A DNA stretch of 64,000 bases from Streptomyces virginiae (GTDB taxonomy: Bacteria > Actinomycetota > Actinomycetes > Streptomycetales > Streptomycetaceae): the NCBI RefSeq assembly GCF_000720455.1, contig NZ_JOAK01000015.1, forward strand, positions 62,001 through 126,000, given 5' to 3'. Position 1 is the stretch's first letter; every line of letters starts with the position of its first letter. The translations under genes were made by a program, and so were the position numbers. Under the pieces are notes generated by a model. It worked only from the letters and a program-made list of their open reading frames with translations, was not told where the DNA came from and did not search any database. Shown here piece by piece: positions 42,419-51,197 of the stretch.

Positions 42419-43462
42419 ATGCGCGCCACCGTCATCCACGCCCCGCACGACATACGCGTGGAGGAGGTGCCCGACGCTGCGATCCAGCGCCCCGAGGACG
42501 CCGTCGTCCGCGTCCTGCGTGCCTGCATCTGCGGCAGCGACCTGTGGGCCTACCGCGGCGAGGCCGCGCGCCAGCCCGGCCAGCGCATCGGCCACGAGTT
42601 CCTGGGCGTCGTCGAGGAGACCGGCTCCGCCGTCTCCGGGCTGCGCGCGGGCGACCTCGTGGTCGCGCCCTTCATGTGGTCGGACGGCACCTGCGAGTAC
42701 TGCACCGAGGGCCTGTACACCTCCTGCGACCACGGCGGCTTCTGGGGCTCGGTCGGCCACGACGGCGGCCAGGGCGAGGCCGTGCGCGTCCCGCACGCCG
42801 ACGGGACGCTGGTGAAGCTGCCCGCCGAGGCCGTCTCCGACGACCACCTGCTGACCGGCCTGCTCGCCCTCTCCGACGTCATGGGCACCGGGCACCACGC
42901 CGCGCTGGGCGCGGGCGTGCGCGAGGGCTCCACGGTCGCCGTGGTCGGCGACGGCGCGGTCGGCCTGTGCGGAGTGCTCGCCGCCAAGCGCCTCGGCGCC
43001 GAGCGGATCATCGCGCTGGGCCGCCACACCGTCCGTACGGACATCGCCAGGCTCTTCGGGGCCACCGACGTCGTCGCCGAGCGCGGCGAGGCCGCCGAGG
43101 CGGCCGTGCGCGAGCTCACCGGCGGCCGCGGCGCGCACTGCGTCATCGAGGCGGTCGGCACCGAGCAGTCCATGCGCACGGCGGTCGGCATCACCCGTGA
43201 CGGCGGGGCCATCGGCTACGTCGGCGTCCCGCACGGCAGCGGCACCGGCCTCGACCTCGGCGTCATGTTCGACCGCAACATCACCCTGCGCGGCGGTGTG
43301 GCACCGGTCCGCGCCTACATCCCGGAGCTGCTGCAGGACGTCCTCGGCGGCGTGATCGACCCGGCGCCCGTCTTCGACCGCGCCGTGTCCCTGGACGAGG
43401 TCCCGGACGGCTACCGCGCGATGGACGACCGCAGTGCGCTCAAGGTGCTGATCAAGCCCTGA
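42419..43462 (+). CDS. Zinc-dependent alcohol dehydrogenase (MDR superfamily)
   Basis: A 347-residue medium-chain dehydrogenase. Catalytic zinc ligands are in RACICGSDLW and GHEFLG; a CxxC-type structural site is partly kept (CEYCTEGLYTSC). The Rossmann motif is VAVVGDGAVGLCGVLAAK. ATG 42419 has CCGGAGG 13 bases upstream. It lies 57 bases after the lysoplasmalogenase gene on the same strand and may convert aldehydes released by the two preceding enzymes; that link is inferred. A bidirectional terminator follows. Confidence 0.92.
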   Translation: MRATVIHAPHDIRVEEVPDAAIQRPEDAVVRVLRACICGSDLWAYRGEAARQPGQRIGHEFLGVVEETGSAVSGLRAGDLVVAPFMWSDGTCEYCTEGLYTSCDHGGFWGSVGHDGGQGEAVRVPHADGTLVKLPAEAVSDDHLLTGLLALSDVMGTGHHAALGAGVREGSTVAVVGDGAVGLCGVLAAKRLGAERIIALGRHTVRTDIARLFGATDVVAERGEAAEAAVRELTGGRGAHCVIEAVGTEQSMRTAVGITRDGGAIGYVGVPHGSGTGLDLGVMFDRNITLRGGVAPVRAYIPELLQDVLGGVIDPAPVFDRAVSLDEVPDGYRAMDDRSALKVLIKP

Positions 43463-43477
43463 CCCGGCCGCGGTGAC

Positions 43478-43516
43478 GGACGGGCCGGGCGGGGGTGCTC
43501 CCCGCCCGGCCCGTCC
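43478..43516. terminator. Bidirectional terminator between convergent genes
   Basis: A perfect 17-bp stem, ggacgggccgggcgggg (43478-43494) with its complement at 43500-43516, loop gtgct. It lies in the 69-bp gap where the alcohol dehydrogenase gene and the subtilase gene meet, and can serve both. Confidence 0.85.
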
Positions 43517-43531
43517 GCACGCGGTTCGGTC

Positions 43532-45076
43532 CTACTTCACGGCCTTGAGGGCGTCCACGACGCCGTAGCCGTAGTAGCCCGTCTGCCCCCACTTGGCCTG
43601 GCAGGTGGTGGCGTCGACCAGGGTGCCCGCGGCGTCGTAGATCTGCGTCGGGCAGGCCGCCTTGGTGGACTGCGCCTTCAGCATCGCCTGGAGCTGCGAG
43701 GGCGTGGCCCCCGGGTGGGCGCTCTTGAGCAGCGCCGCGACGCCCGCGACGTGCGGGGCGGCCATCGAGGTGCCCTGCTTGTACCCGTAGCCCCCGCCCG
43801 GGACGGTCGACAGCACGCGCCCGTTGGCGTCCGGCGTGGCCGGGACCTGCCACTTGTCGCCGCCGGGGGCCGCGACGTCCACGACCCCGAGGCCGTAGCT
43901 GGAGTAGTACGAGCGCAGGCCCTTGTCGCCGGTCGCGGAGACGGTGACCACGCCCGGCAGCTGCGTGGGCAGGTCCAGGCAGACCTTCGGGTCGATGGTG
44001 CGCGTCACCGGGGTGGTGTCGTTCGGGCTGGTGGTGTCCTCCAGGGAGTCGGCCGCCAGGTCCTGGTTGGAGTTGCCGGCGGACGCCACGTGCAGGGTGC
44101 CCTTGCGCTCCGCGTACTTGGTGGCCCGGCCGATGGCCTCCACCAGCGCCTTCTGGTCGTCGTCGGTCTTGCAGTTGAAGAGCCACGGGTCGACGTAGTA
44201 GCTGTTGTTGGTCACCTCGATCCCCTTCTCGGCGGCGAACATGAAGCCGCAGACGACCGCCTCGGTGTAGAAGAGGCTGGTCCCGGGCTCGCTCACCTTG
44301 ATCGCGGCGATCTTCACGCCGGGCGCCACACCGCTGATGCCGACGCCGTTGCGCGGGGCGCCGATGGTGCCGGCGACGTGCGTGCCGTGGTCGCTGCCGT
44401 CGGGGTACGGGCGCCAGGCGCCGTCGGTGGTGTCGGCGACCCCGCCGACGCAGTTGGCCGACTGGCCCTTGGAGAAGTTCGGGGCGAGATCGGGGTGGGT
44501 GTCGTCCACACCCGTGTCGATGATGCCCACCGTGACGTCCTGGCTGCCATCGTTGATCTTGTGAGCCTCGTCGGCCCTGATCGTCCGCAGGTCCCACTGG
44601 TTGGGTTCGAGCGGCTCCTGACCCTCCTGGGCACGCGCCGCCGCCTTGGCCGCGTCCGCCTCGCTCAGCAGCTGGGTCGCGCCCTCGTCGGTGGTCTGCA
44701 CCGCCTGCATCGGGGCCGTCCGGGTGGCGCCGACGGACACGAACAGCCCACGCTGGGCGCGCAGCTGCTTGGCGAAGTCCGGGTTCTGGGAGTGTGCGAC
44801 GACGACCCCGATCTGCTCATAGGCCGTCACCACCGTTCCGCCGGCCCGCTCGACGGCCTTCTTCGCCGCCTTCATCGTGGCGTAGGCGTTCAGGTTCGCC
44901 ACGTACGACAGCTTGGGGCCGGTGGTCGCCGCCTTCGGCGCCGTCGCCGCGTCCGCGGTGGTGCCCAGCGGGGCGGCGGAGGCCGACACCGAGGGCAGCA
45001 GGGCGAGCGAGGCGGTGAGCGCCAGGCCGACCGGTACGGCCAGGGCGCGCCGGCGGACGGATCCCAGATGAGCCAT
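43532..45076 (-). CDS. Secreted S8 family serine peptidase (subtilase)
   Basis: A 514-residue extracellular protease. A signal peptide (1 to about 35, LTASLALLPSVSASA-A) is followed by an inhibitor-type prodomain (about 50-160) and the S8 domain with catalytic Asp 187 (GIIDTGVDD), His 230 (SDHGTHVAG) and Ser in GTSMAAPHVAG. Four Cys in the catalytic domain and two near the end could form disulfides. There is no anchor, so the enzyme should be released. It stands alone, with a long 258-bp leader region shared with the divergent DUF485 gene. Confidence 0.93.
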   Translation of the reverse strand: MAHLGSVRRRALAVPVGLALTASLALLPSVSASAAPLGTTADAATAPKAATTGPKLSYVANLNAYATMKAAKKAVERAGGTVVTAYEQIGVVVAHSQNPDFAKQLRAQRGLFVSVGATRTAPMQAVQTTDEGATQLLSEADAAKAAARAQEGQEPLEPNQWDLRTIRADEAHKINDGSQDVTVGIIDTGVDDTHPDLAPNFSKGQSANCVGGVADTTDGAWRPYPDGSDHGTHVAGTIGAPRNGVGISGVAPGVKIAAIKVSEPGTSLFYTEAVVCGFMFAAEKGIEVTNNSYYVDPWLFNCKTDDDQKALVEAIGRATKYAERKGTLHVASAGNSNQDLAADSLEDTTSPNDTTPVTRTIDPKVCLDLPTQLPGVVTVSATGDKGLRSYYSSYGLGVVDVAAPGGDKWQVPATPDANGRVLSTVPGGGYGYKQGTSMAAPHVAGVAALLKSAHPGATPSQLQAMLKAQSTKAACPTQIYDAAGTLVDATTCQAKWGQTGYYGYGVVDALKAVK

Positions 45077-45334
45077 GGGTTCTCCAGATCATCGTGAAAA
45101 AGCCGTCCGCACGCGGTCGCGTCGGACGGGTCCATGACAAGTGAACCTAGTGCCGCCGTTCCCTTCTCCGCCATCAGTTCGAGAAATCAGTTTCCGAAGA
45201 ATCCACGGGTGTTGAACCGTCCCGACACGCCGGCCGTGCCGTTGACAGAGGGGGGTCAGCGCCATCGACCCCGCCACACGGAGGTTGTTTTGTCCGTCGT
45301 CCCCACCGCACCTGCGTCACAAGGAGATTCCCCC

Positions 45335-45700
45335 GTGACCACCGAAGCAGCGCCGCCTCCGGGCAGCACGGGAACGCCCCTGGCGGGCCCCACGGCCGAA
45401 GAGTTCGTGAGCGTCCAGCAGAGCCCCGAGTTCGCCGAACTCCGCCGCTCCTACCGCTCCTTCGCCTTCCCGCTCACCGTGGCCTTCATCGCCTGGTACC
45501 TGCTCTACGTCCTGCTGTCCAACTACGCGGGCGGCTTCATGGGGACCAAGGTCTTCGGCAACATCAACGTCGCCCTCGTGCTCGGCCTCGCCCAGTTCGC
45601 GACGACCTTCCTCATCGCCTGGCTGTACGCGCGCCACGCCGCGGCCAAGCTCGACCCCAGGGCGGCGGCCATCAAGGCGCGGATGGAGGCCTCCGAATGA
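45335..45700 (+). CDS. DUF485 membrane protein, partner of acetate-type symporter
   Basis: A 121-residue protein with two membrane helices (about 47-68 and 82-104) and the DUF485 features SPEFAELRRSYRSFAFPLT and ARHAAAKLDPRAAAIKARME. DUF485 proteins (YjcH type) almost always precede an ActP-like symporter and do so here, with the stop overlapping the next ATG (ATGA). GTG 45335 has AAGGAGA 8 bases upstream. A TTGACA hexamer at 45242-45247 may be part of its promoter. The 258-bp gap before it shows nothing else I can name. Confidence 0.92.
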   Translation: MTTEAAPPPGSTGTPLAGPTAEEFVSVQQSPEFAELRRSYRSFAFPLTVAFIAWYLLYVLLSNYAGGFMGTKVFGNINVALVLGLAQFATTFLIAWLYARHAAAKLDPRAAAIKARMEASE

Positions 45701-47325
45701 GCCGCACGCACCACCTGACGACGCTCGCCTCCGGCGCCTCCGAGCACCGCCCGCTCATCATCACGCTCTTCGGGCTGTTCGTCGTCGCCACCCTGATCAT
45801 CACGGTCTGGGCCGGTCGCCAGACCAAGGACGCCGCGGACTTCTACGCGGGCGGCCGCCAGTTCACCGGCTTCCAGAACGGCCTCGCCATCTCCGGCGAC
45901 TACATGTCCGCCGCGTCCTTCCTCGGCATCGCCGGAGCCATCGCCCTCTTCGGCTACGACGGCTTCCTCTACTCCATCGGCTTCCTCGTGGCCTGGCTGG
46001 TGGCCCTGCTGCTCGTCGCCGAGCCGCTGCGCAACTCCGGCCGCTACACGATGGGCGACGTCCTCGCGTACCGGATGCGCCAGCGGCCCGTCCGCACCGC
46101 CGCCGGAACCTCCACCATCGTGGTCTCGATCTTCTACCTCCTCGCCCAGATGGCCGGGGCCGGCGTCCTGGTCTCGCTGCTCCTGGGCATCACCAGCGAC
46201 GGCGGCAAGGTGGCGGTCGTCGCCCTCGTCGGCGTCCTGATGATCGTCTACGTGACCATCGGCGGCATGAAGGGCACCACCTGGGTCCAGATGATCAAGG
46301 CGGTCCTGCTGATCGCGGGCGCCCTGCTGATCACCTTCCTGGTGCTGGTGAAGTTCGACTTCAACGTCTCCGACCTGCTGGGCAAGGCCGCCGAGAACAG
46401 CGGACAGGGAGCCAAGTTCCTCGAACCGGGCCTCAAGTACGGCAAGGACTCCACCTCGAAGCTGGACTTCCTCTCCCTCGGCCTCGCCCTGGTCCTCGGC
46501 ACCGCCGGCCTCCCGCACATCCTGATCCGCTTCTACACCGTGCCCACCGCGAAGGCCGCCCGTAAGTCCGTGAACTGGGCCATCGGCATCATCGGCGCCT
46601 TCTACCTCATGACCATCGCCCTCGGCTTCGGGGCCGCGGCCCTGCTGGAGCGCGCGGACATCCTGGCCTCCAACAAGGCAGGCAACACCGCCGCGCCCCT
46701 GCTCGCCCAGGCGGTCGGCGGCGGCGCGGACTCCACCGGCGGCGCCGTCCTGCTCGCCGTGATCTCCGCGGTCGCCTTCGCCACCATCCTCGCCGTCGTC
46801 GCCGGCCTCACCCTCGCCTCCTCCTCGTCCTTCGCCCACGACCTGTACGTGAACGTGATCCGCAAGGGCAAGGCCACCGAGCAGGAGGAGGTGCGGGCCG
46901 CCCGCTGGTCCACGGTCGTCATCGGCGCCGTCGCCATCGGCCTGGGCGCGCTGGCCCGCGACCTGAACGTCGCCGGACTCGTCGCGCTGGCCTTCGCGGT
47001 CGCCGCCTCCGCCAACCTGCCGACGATCCTCTACAGCCTCTTCTGGAAGCGCTTCAACACCCAGGGGGCGCTCTGGTCCATCTACGGCGGACTGATCTCG
47101 GCGGTCGGCCTGGTGCTGTTCTCCCCGGTCGTGTCCGGCAAGCCGACCTCGATGTTCAAGGACGCGGACTTCTTCTGGTTCCCGCTGGAGAACCCGGGCA
47201 TCATCTCGATCCCCCTCGGCTTCCTCCTGGGATGGCTGGGAACCGTCCTCACCAAGGAGAAGGCCGACCCGCAGAAGTTCGCCGAGCTGGAGGTGCGCTC
47301 CCTCACCGGAACAGGGGCGCACTGA
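45697..47325 (+). CDS. Cation/acetate symporter, SSS family (ActP-like)
   Basis: A 542-residue transporter of the sodium:solute symporter family with about 13 membrane helices. Family marks: DFYAGGRQFTGFQNGLAISGDYMSAASFLG near the N-terminus, GYDGFLYSIGFLVAW, and GTAGLPHILIRFYTVPTAKAAR in the centre (ActP/PutP motif). Coupling to a DUF485 gene is typical of ActP, so acetate or another short monocarboxylate is the likely substrate. A long hairpin terminator follows at 47345-47378. Confidence 0.93.
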   Translation: MSRTHHLTTLASGASEHRPLIITLFGLFVVATLIITVWAGRQTKDAADFYAGGRQFTGFQNGLAISGDYMSAASFLGIAGAIALFGYDGFLYSIGFLVAWLVALLLVAEPLRNSGRYTMGDVLAYRMRQRPVRTAAGTSTIVVSIFYLLAQMAGAGVLVSLLLGITSDGGKVAVVALVGVLMIVYVTIGGMKGTTWVQMIKAVLLIAGALLITFLVLVKFDFNVSDLLGKAAENSGQGAKFLEPGLKYGKDSTSKLDFLSLGLALVLGTAGLPHILIRFYTVPTAKAARKSVNWAIGIIGAFYLMTIALGFGAAALLERADILASNKAGNTAAPLLAQAVGGGADSTGGAVLLAVISAVAFATILAVVAGLTLASSSSFAHDLYVNVIRKGKATEQEEVRAARWSTVVIGAVAIGLGALARDLNVAGLVALAFAVAASANLPTILYSLFWKRFNTQGALWSIYGGLISAVGLVLFSPVVSGKPTSMFKDADFFWFPLENPGIISIPLGFLLGWLGTVLTKEKADPQKFAELEVRSLTGTGAH

Positions 47326-47344
47326 CATCGTCCGAACACCCAGC

Positions 47345-47378
47345 GTGGCCGTGTCGTAGGGACCTACGACACGGCCAC
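47345..47378 (+). terminator. Terminator of the symporter operon
   Basis: gtggccgtgtcgtag (47345-47359) pairs with ctacgacacggccac (47364-47378) around a 4-base loop (ggac), beginning 20 bases after the symporter stop. It separates the transcript from moaA. Confidence 0.85.
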
Positions 47379-47469
47379 GTCACGTCTCGTTCATTCGGGC
47401 ATCACAGAACGACACACGCGTCCCGTAGTCTCGAAATAGAACGCGTGAAGTAGCTCCAATGTCGCGCGT

Positions 47470-48492
47470 ATGTCTACTTCCGGACAGGGGAGGGGGCCCA
47501 CAGTGCTTCTCGACACCTATGGCCGCGTGGCCACTGACCTGCGCGTCTCGCTCACCGACCGGTGCAACCTGCGCTGCACCTACTGCATGCCCGAAGAGGG
47601 CCTGCAATGGCTCGGCAAGTCCGATCTGCTGACCGACGAGGAGATCGTCCGGCTGATCCGCATCGCCGTCACGCAGCTCGGCATCACCGAGGTCCGCTTC
47701 ACCGGCGGAGAACCACTGCTCCGGCCCGGCCTGGTCGGGATCGTCGAGGAGTGCGCGGCGCTGGAACCCCGCCCCAAGATGTCGCTCACCACCAACGGCA
47801 TCGGCCTCAAGCGCACCGCCCAGGCCCTGAAGGCCGCCGGCCTGGACCGGGTGAACGTCTCCCTGGACACCCTGCGCCCCGAGGTCTTCAAGACCCTCAC
47901 CCGCCGCGACCGGCACAAGGACGTCATCGACGGCATGGCCGCGGCCCGCGAGGCCGGCCTGACCCCCGTCAAGGTCAACGCCGTCCTCATGCCCGGACTC
48001 AACGATGACGAGGCCCCCGACCTGCTGGCCTGGGCCGTCGAGAACGAGTACGAGCTGCGCTTCATCGAGCAGATGCCCCTCGACGCCCAGCACGGCTGGA
48101 AGCGCGACGGCATGATCACCGCGGGCGACATCCTGGAATCGCTGCGCACGCGCTTCATGCTCACCGAGGAGGGCGCCGACGAGCGCGGCTCCGCCCCGGC
48201 CGAGCGCTGGGTCGTCGACGGCGGCCCCGCCACCGTCGGCGTCATCGCCTCCGTCACCCGCCCGTTCTGCGGCGCCTGCGACCGCACCCGGCTCACGGCC
48301 GACGGCCAGATCCGTACGTGCCTGTTCGCCACCGAGGAGTCGGACCTGCGCTCCGCCCTGCGCTCGGGCGCCCCGGACGAGGAGATCGCCCGCCTGTGGA
48401 AGGTGGCGATGTGGGGCAAGAAGGCCGGCTCCGGCCTCGACGACCCGTCGTTCCTGCAGCCCGAGCGCCCCATGTCCGCGATCGGCGGCTGA
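47470..48492 (+). CDS. moaA: GTP 3',8-cyclase MoaA
   Basis: A 340-residue radical SAM enzyme for the first step of molybdenum cofactor synthesis. The SAM cluster is C32-C36-C39 (RCNLRCTYCM), the C-terminal second cluster is PFCGACDRTRLTADGQIRTCLF, and the protein ends in the typical Gly-Gly (MSAIGG). ATG 47470 is the long form. GTG 47503 (VLLDTYGRV) has a strong GGGGAGGGGG in front and coincides with where family similarity begins, so the shorter 329-residue form may be the real one. No other moa gene is adjacent. Confidence 0.95.
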   Translation: MSTSGQGRGPTVLLDTYGRVATDLRVSLTDRCNLRCTYCMPEEGLQWLGKSDLLTDEEIVRLIRIAVTQLGITEVRFTGGEPLLRPGLVGIVEECAALEPRPKMSLTTNGIGLKRTAQALKAAGLDRVNVSLDTLRPEVFKTLTRRDRHKDVIDGMAAAREAGLTPVKVNAVLMPGLNDDEAPDLLAWAVENEYELRFIEQMPLDAQHGWKRDGMITAGDILESLRTRFMLTEEGADERGSAPAERWVVDGGPATVGVIASVTRPFCGACDRTRLTADGQIRTCLFATEESDLRSALRSGAPDEEIARLWKVAMWGKKAGSGLDDPSFLQPERPMSAIGG

Positions 48493-48540
48493 CCCGCACC
48501 GGCTGACCCGCCGGCTGGTCCGTGGCGGCCGGTCCGTGCC

Positions 48541-48566
48541 GGCCGGTCCGCACCCGCGGACCGGCC
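48541..48566. terminator. Hairpin between moaA and opposing small gene
   Basis: ggccggtccg (48541-48550) pairs with cggaccggcc (48557-48566), loop cacccg. An overlapping alternative left arm lies at 48524-48536. It lies in the 85-bp gap between convergent genes and can end both transcripts. Confidence 0.7.
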
Positions 48567-48577
48567 GCCGCGCCGGA

Positions 48578-48829
48578 TCAGCGCCGGCGCTCCGAGCCCT
48601 CGGGCTGCACCCACTCCTCCAGCTTCACGACGTCCTTGAGGAAACCGCGGACGCCCAGGAACTGGGAGAGGTGCTCGCGGTGCTCCTCGCACGCCAGCCA
48701 CGTCTTGCGCCGCTCCGGCGTGTGCAGCGTCGGGTTGTTCCACGCGAGGACCCAGACGGCCGCGTCACGGCAGCCCTTGGCCGAGCAGGTGGGGATTTCG
48801 TCGGGAGTGGGGGAGTCGGAGGAAGTCAC
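48578..48829 (-). CDS. Small Cys/His protein, probable zinc-binding
   Basis: An 83-residue protein with a potential zinc knuckle C15-x4-C20 (TCSAKGCRDAAVWVL) and C-x2-H (ACEEHREHL) about 25 residues later. The central strand VWVLAWNNPTLHTPERRKTWL and the tail VVKLEEWVQPEG are conserved as far as I recall in Streptomyces next to moaA. No function known. GTG start with AGGGTGAG in front. Confidence 0.8.
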   Translation of the reverse strand: MTSSDSPTPDEIPTCSAKGCRDAAVWVLAWNNPTLHTPERRKTWLACEEHREHLSQFLGVRGFLKDVVKLEEWVQPEGSERRR

Positions 48830-48975
48830 GATCTCACCCTAGGGGTCTCTCGAACGGAAAGGCGACGCCGAGCAGCCACGGGGGGAGCTGCCCGGCGTCG
48901 GTCCGTCGCTCCGACGGGGGATGCGGAGCGCGTGAGCAGTATGTCACGCAGGACCCGGTGCAGTGCACCGGAACT

Positions 48976-49317
48976 TCATGATTGATCTGAGCTTTTCTTG
49001 AGGTTTCCCGCGTCCAGGGCCGGCCGGACCGGAGCCGGGATGAAATGCGAGGGCAGCGACGGAGTCGACTCGCGCCCCGCGTTGGCGATGACCACGGCCA
49101 CGTAGGGCAGCAGGGCGCCCGCGACGAGCGTCACGACGGCCACGGGGCGGGACACGTTCCACAACAGCACGGTCGCGATGACCGACAGGGTCCTGACCGT
49201 CATCGAGATCACGTAGCGGCGCTGGCGGCCCCGCACGTCCTCGGCGAGTCCCATCCGGGCGCCGGTGATCCGGAAGACCTCGGCCCCGTTCCGCTTCTGT
49301 CGGTTCACCCGTTCCAC
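48976..49317 (-). CDS. DUF3099 domain-containing membrane protein
   Basis: A 113-residue protein with two membrane helices (about 38-56 and 61-80). The DUF3099 pattern is clear: EVFRITGARMGLAEDVRGRQRRYVISMTVRTLSVIA, then PVAVVTLVAGALLPYVAVVIANAG. The polar C-terminus (RESTPSLPSHFIP) is cytosolic. GTG 49317 start. Unknown role, widespread in actinobacteria. Confidence 0.88.
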   Translation of the reverse strand: MERVNRQKRNGAEVFRITGARMGLAEDVRGRQRRYVISMTVRTLSVIATVLLWNVSRPVAVVTLVAGALLPYVAVVIANAGRESTPSLPSHFIPAPVRPALDAGNLKKSSDQS

Positions 49318-49492
49318 GTCCTACCACCCGATCGCCGGCCGGGCGTTCCCCGGCCCGGACCCCTCCACGGTACGCGGCCCCCTCCGCCACGGGTACAGGG
49401 GGACCCCGGACGGCGCCGCCCGAAATGCGCGCTGTGCCGGACGGGCCGACACTGGGCCCACGTGCGCACACCGCGCCAGGAGGAGGCTGGAC

Positions 49493-49771
49493 ATGAGCTG
49501 GTTGTGGGCGATCGTCGTCGGTTTCGTGCTGGGGCTGATAGCCAAGGCCATCCTGCCGGGCAAACAGCACCAGCCCCTGTGGCTGACCACGCTGATGGGC
49601 ATCATCGGCAGCGTCCTCGGCAACGCCGTCGCCGCCTGGATCGGGGTCGCCGACACCCGCGGCATCGACTGGACCCGCCACCTGCTGCAGCTCGCGGGAG
49701 CGGTCCTCTTCGTCTTCCTCGGCGAGATGGCCTACAAGGCGATGCGCGGAGGCAGCCGCCAGATGACCTAG
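49493..49771 (+). CDS. GlsB/YeaQ/YmgE family small membrane protein
   Basis: A 92-residue protein with three hydrophobic segments, SWLWAIVVGFVLGLIAKAILPG, LTTLMGIIGSVLGNAVAAWIG and LQLAGAVLFVFLGEMAYKAM, the classical transglycosylase-associated (YeaQ) pattern with G-x-x-G packing motifs. Such proteins are often stress-induced; the enzymatic name is historical. ATG 49493 has AGGAGGAGG 7 bases upstream. Confidence 0.9.
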   Translation: MSWLWAIVVGFVLGLIAKAILPGKQHQPLWLTTLMGIIGSVLGNAVAAWIGVADTRGIDWTRHLLQLAGAVLFVFLGEMAYKAMRGGSRQMT

Positions 49772-49796
49772 GTGCGTGTCACCCCCCGGCGCATGA

Positions 49797-49839
49797 CGGA
49801 GGGGCCGGCCGGACCGTGAAGTCCGAACCGGCCCCTCCG
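49797..49839. terminator. Bidirectional terminator between YeaQ-like gene and tyrS
   Basis: cggaggggccgg (49797-49808) pairs with ccggcccctccg (49828-49839), with an inner ccggac/gtccg stem. It lies between two convergent genes and should end both. Confidence 0.8.
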
Positions 49840-49876
49840 CCGTGTGCCGTACGGGTCCGACGCGCCCCGGGACGCG

Positions 49877-51145
49877 TCAGGCGCCGGTGACCTCGACCGC
49901 CGCCAGGTTCTTCTTGCCCCGGCGCAGGACGAGCCAGCGCCCGTGCAGCAGGTCCTCCGCGGCGGGGACCGCGTCCTCGGCGGTGACCTTCGCGTTGTTC
50001 ACGTAGGCACCGCCCTCCTTCACGGTCCGGCGCCCGGCCGACTTGCTCGCGACCAGACCCGTCTCCGCGAAGAGGTCCACCACCAGGGCAAGCTCCGACA
50101 CCTTGGCGTGCGGCAGCTCCGACAGGGCCGCGGCCAGCGTGGCCGCGTCCAGCTCCGCCAGGTCGCCCTGGCCGAAGAGCGCCCGCGACGCGGCGATCAC
50201 GGCGGCGCACTGGTCGGCGCCGTGCACCAGCGTGGTCAGCTCCTCCGCCAGCGCCCGCTGGGCGGCACGCGCCTGCGGCCGCTCGGCGGTCTGCGCCTCC
50301 AGCTCCTCCAGCTCCTCACGGGACTTGAAGGAGAGGATCCGCATGTAGGTGGAGATGTCCCGGTCGTCCACGTTCAGCCAGAACTGGTAGAACGCGTACG
50401 GGGTGGTCATCTCCGGGTCCAGCCAGACGGCCCCGCCCTCGGTCTTGCCGAACTTGGTGCCGTCCGCCTTGACCATCAGCGGGGTCGCCATCGCGTGGAC
50501 GTGCGCGTCCGGCTCGACGCGGTGGATCAGGTCCAGGCCGGCCGTCAGGTTGCCCCACTGGTCCGAGCCGCCCTGCTGGAGGGTGCAGCCGTGGCGCCGG
50601 TACAGCTCCAGGAAGTCCATGCCCTGGAGCAGCTGGTAGCTGAACTCCGTGTAGCTGATGCCCTGGTCCGACTCCAGCCGCTTGGCGACCGAGTCCTTCG
50701 TCAGCATCTTGTTGACGCGGAAGTGCTTGCCGATGTCCCGCAGGAACTCGATGGCGGACATGCCCGCCGTCCAGTCCAGGTTGTTGACCAGGACCGCGGC
50801 GTTCTCGCCCTCGAAGGACAGGAACGGCTCGATCTGCGAGCGCAGCCGGTTCACCCACTCCGCGATGACCGCGGGGTCGTTCAGGGTGCGCTCGGCGGTC
50901 GGACGGGGGTCACCGATCTGACCGGTGGCCCCGCCGACCAGCGCGAGCGGCCGGTTGCCCGCCAGCTGCAGCCGCCGCATCGTGAGCACCTGCACCAGGT
51001 GGCCGACGTGCAGCGAGGCGGCGGTCGGGTCGTAGCCGCAATAGAACGTGACCGGACCGTCCGCGAAGGCCTTGCGCAGCGCTTCTTCGTCGGTGGACTG
51101 GGCGAAGAGCCCGCGCCACTTCAGTTCGTCGACGATGTCCGTCAC
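49877..51145 (-). CDS. tyrS: Tyrosyl-tRNA synthetase
   Basis: A 422-residue class I aminoacyl-tRNA synthetase. The HIGH-like motif is HVGH (46-49), the KMSKS counterpart is KFGKTE, and the tyrosine-binding segments [12 protein letters not shown] and [10 protein letters not shown] are typical of bacterial TyrS. An S4 RNA-binding domain closes the protein (about 355-420, [18 protein letters not shown]). Housekeeping, single gene; no T-box leader is visible in the 52 bases before the start. Confidence 0.97.
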   Translation of the reverse strand: MTDIVDELKWRGLFAQSTDEEALRKAFADGPVTFYCGYDPTAASLHVGHLVQVLTMRRLQLAGNRPLALVGGATGQIGDPRPTAERTLNDPAVIAEWVNRLRSQIEPFLSFEGENAAVLVNNLDWTAGMSAIEFLRDIGKHFRVNKMLTKDSVAKRLESDQGISYTEFSYQLLQGMDFLELYRRHGCTLQQGGSDQWGNLTAGLDLIHRVEPDAHVHAMATPLMVKADGTKFGKTEGGAVWLDPEMTTPYAFYQFWLNVDDRDISTYMRILSFKSREELEELEAQTAERPQARAAQRALAEELTTLVHGADQCAAVIAASRALFGQGDLAELDAATLAAALSELPHAKVSELALVVDLFAETGLVASKSAGRRTVKEGGAYVNNAKVTAEDAVPAAEDLLHGRWLVLRRGKKNLAAVEVTGA

Positions 51146-51197
51146 GGTCTCTCGACTCCTTACGTTTTGTGGAAATGCCGCGCTCAGTCTAGGTGGG

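Noticed and set aside
37585..43462. A defence island around the NACHT gene
   Set aside because: Flanking genes are metabolic or lipid enzymes; no other defence, toxin or mobile gene is seen, so only a single-gene system is proposed.
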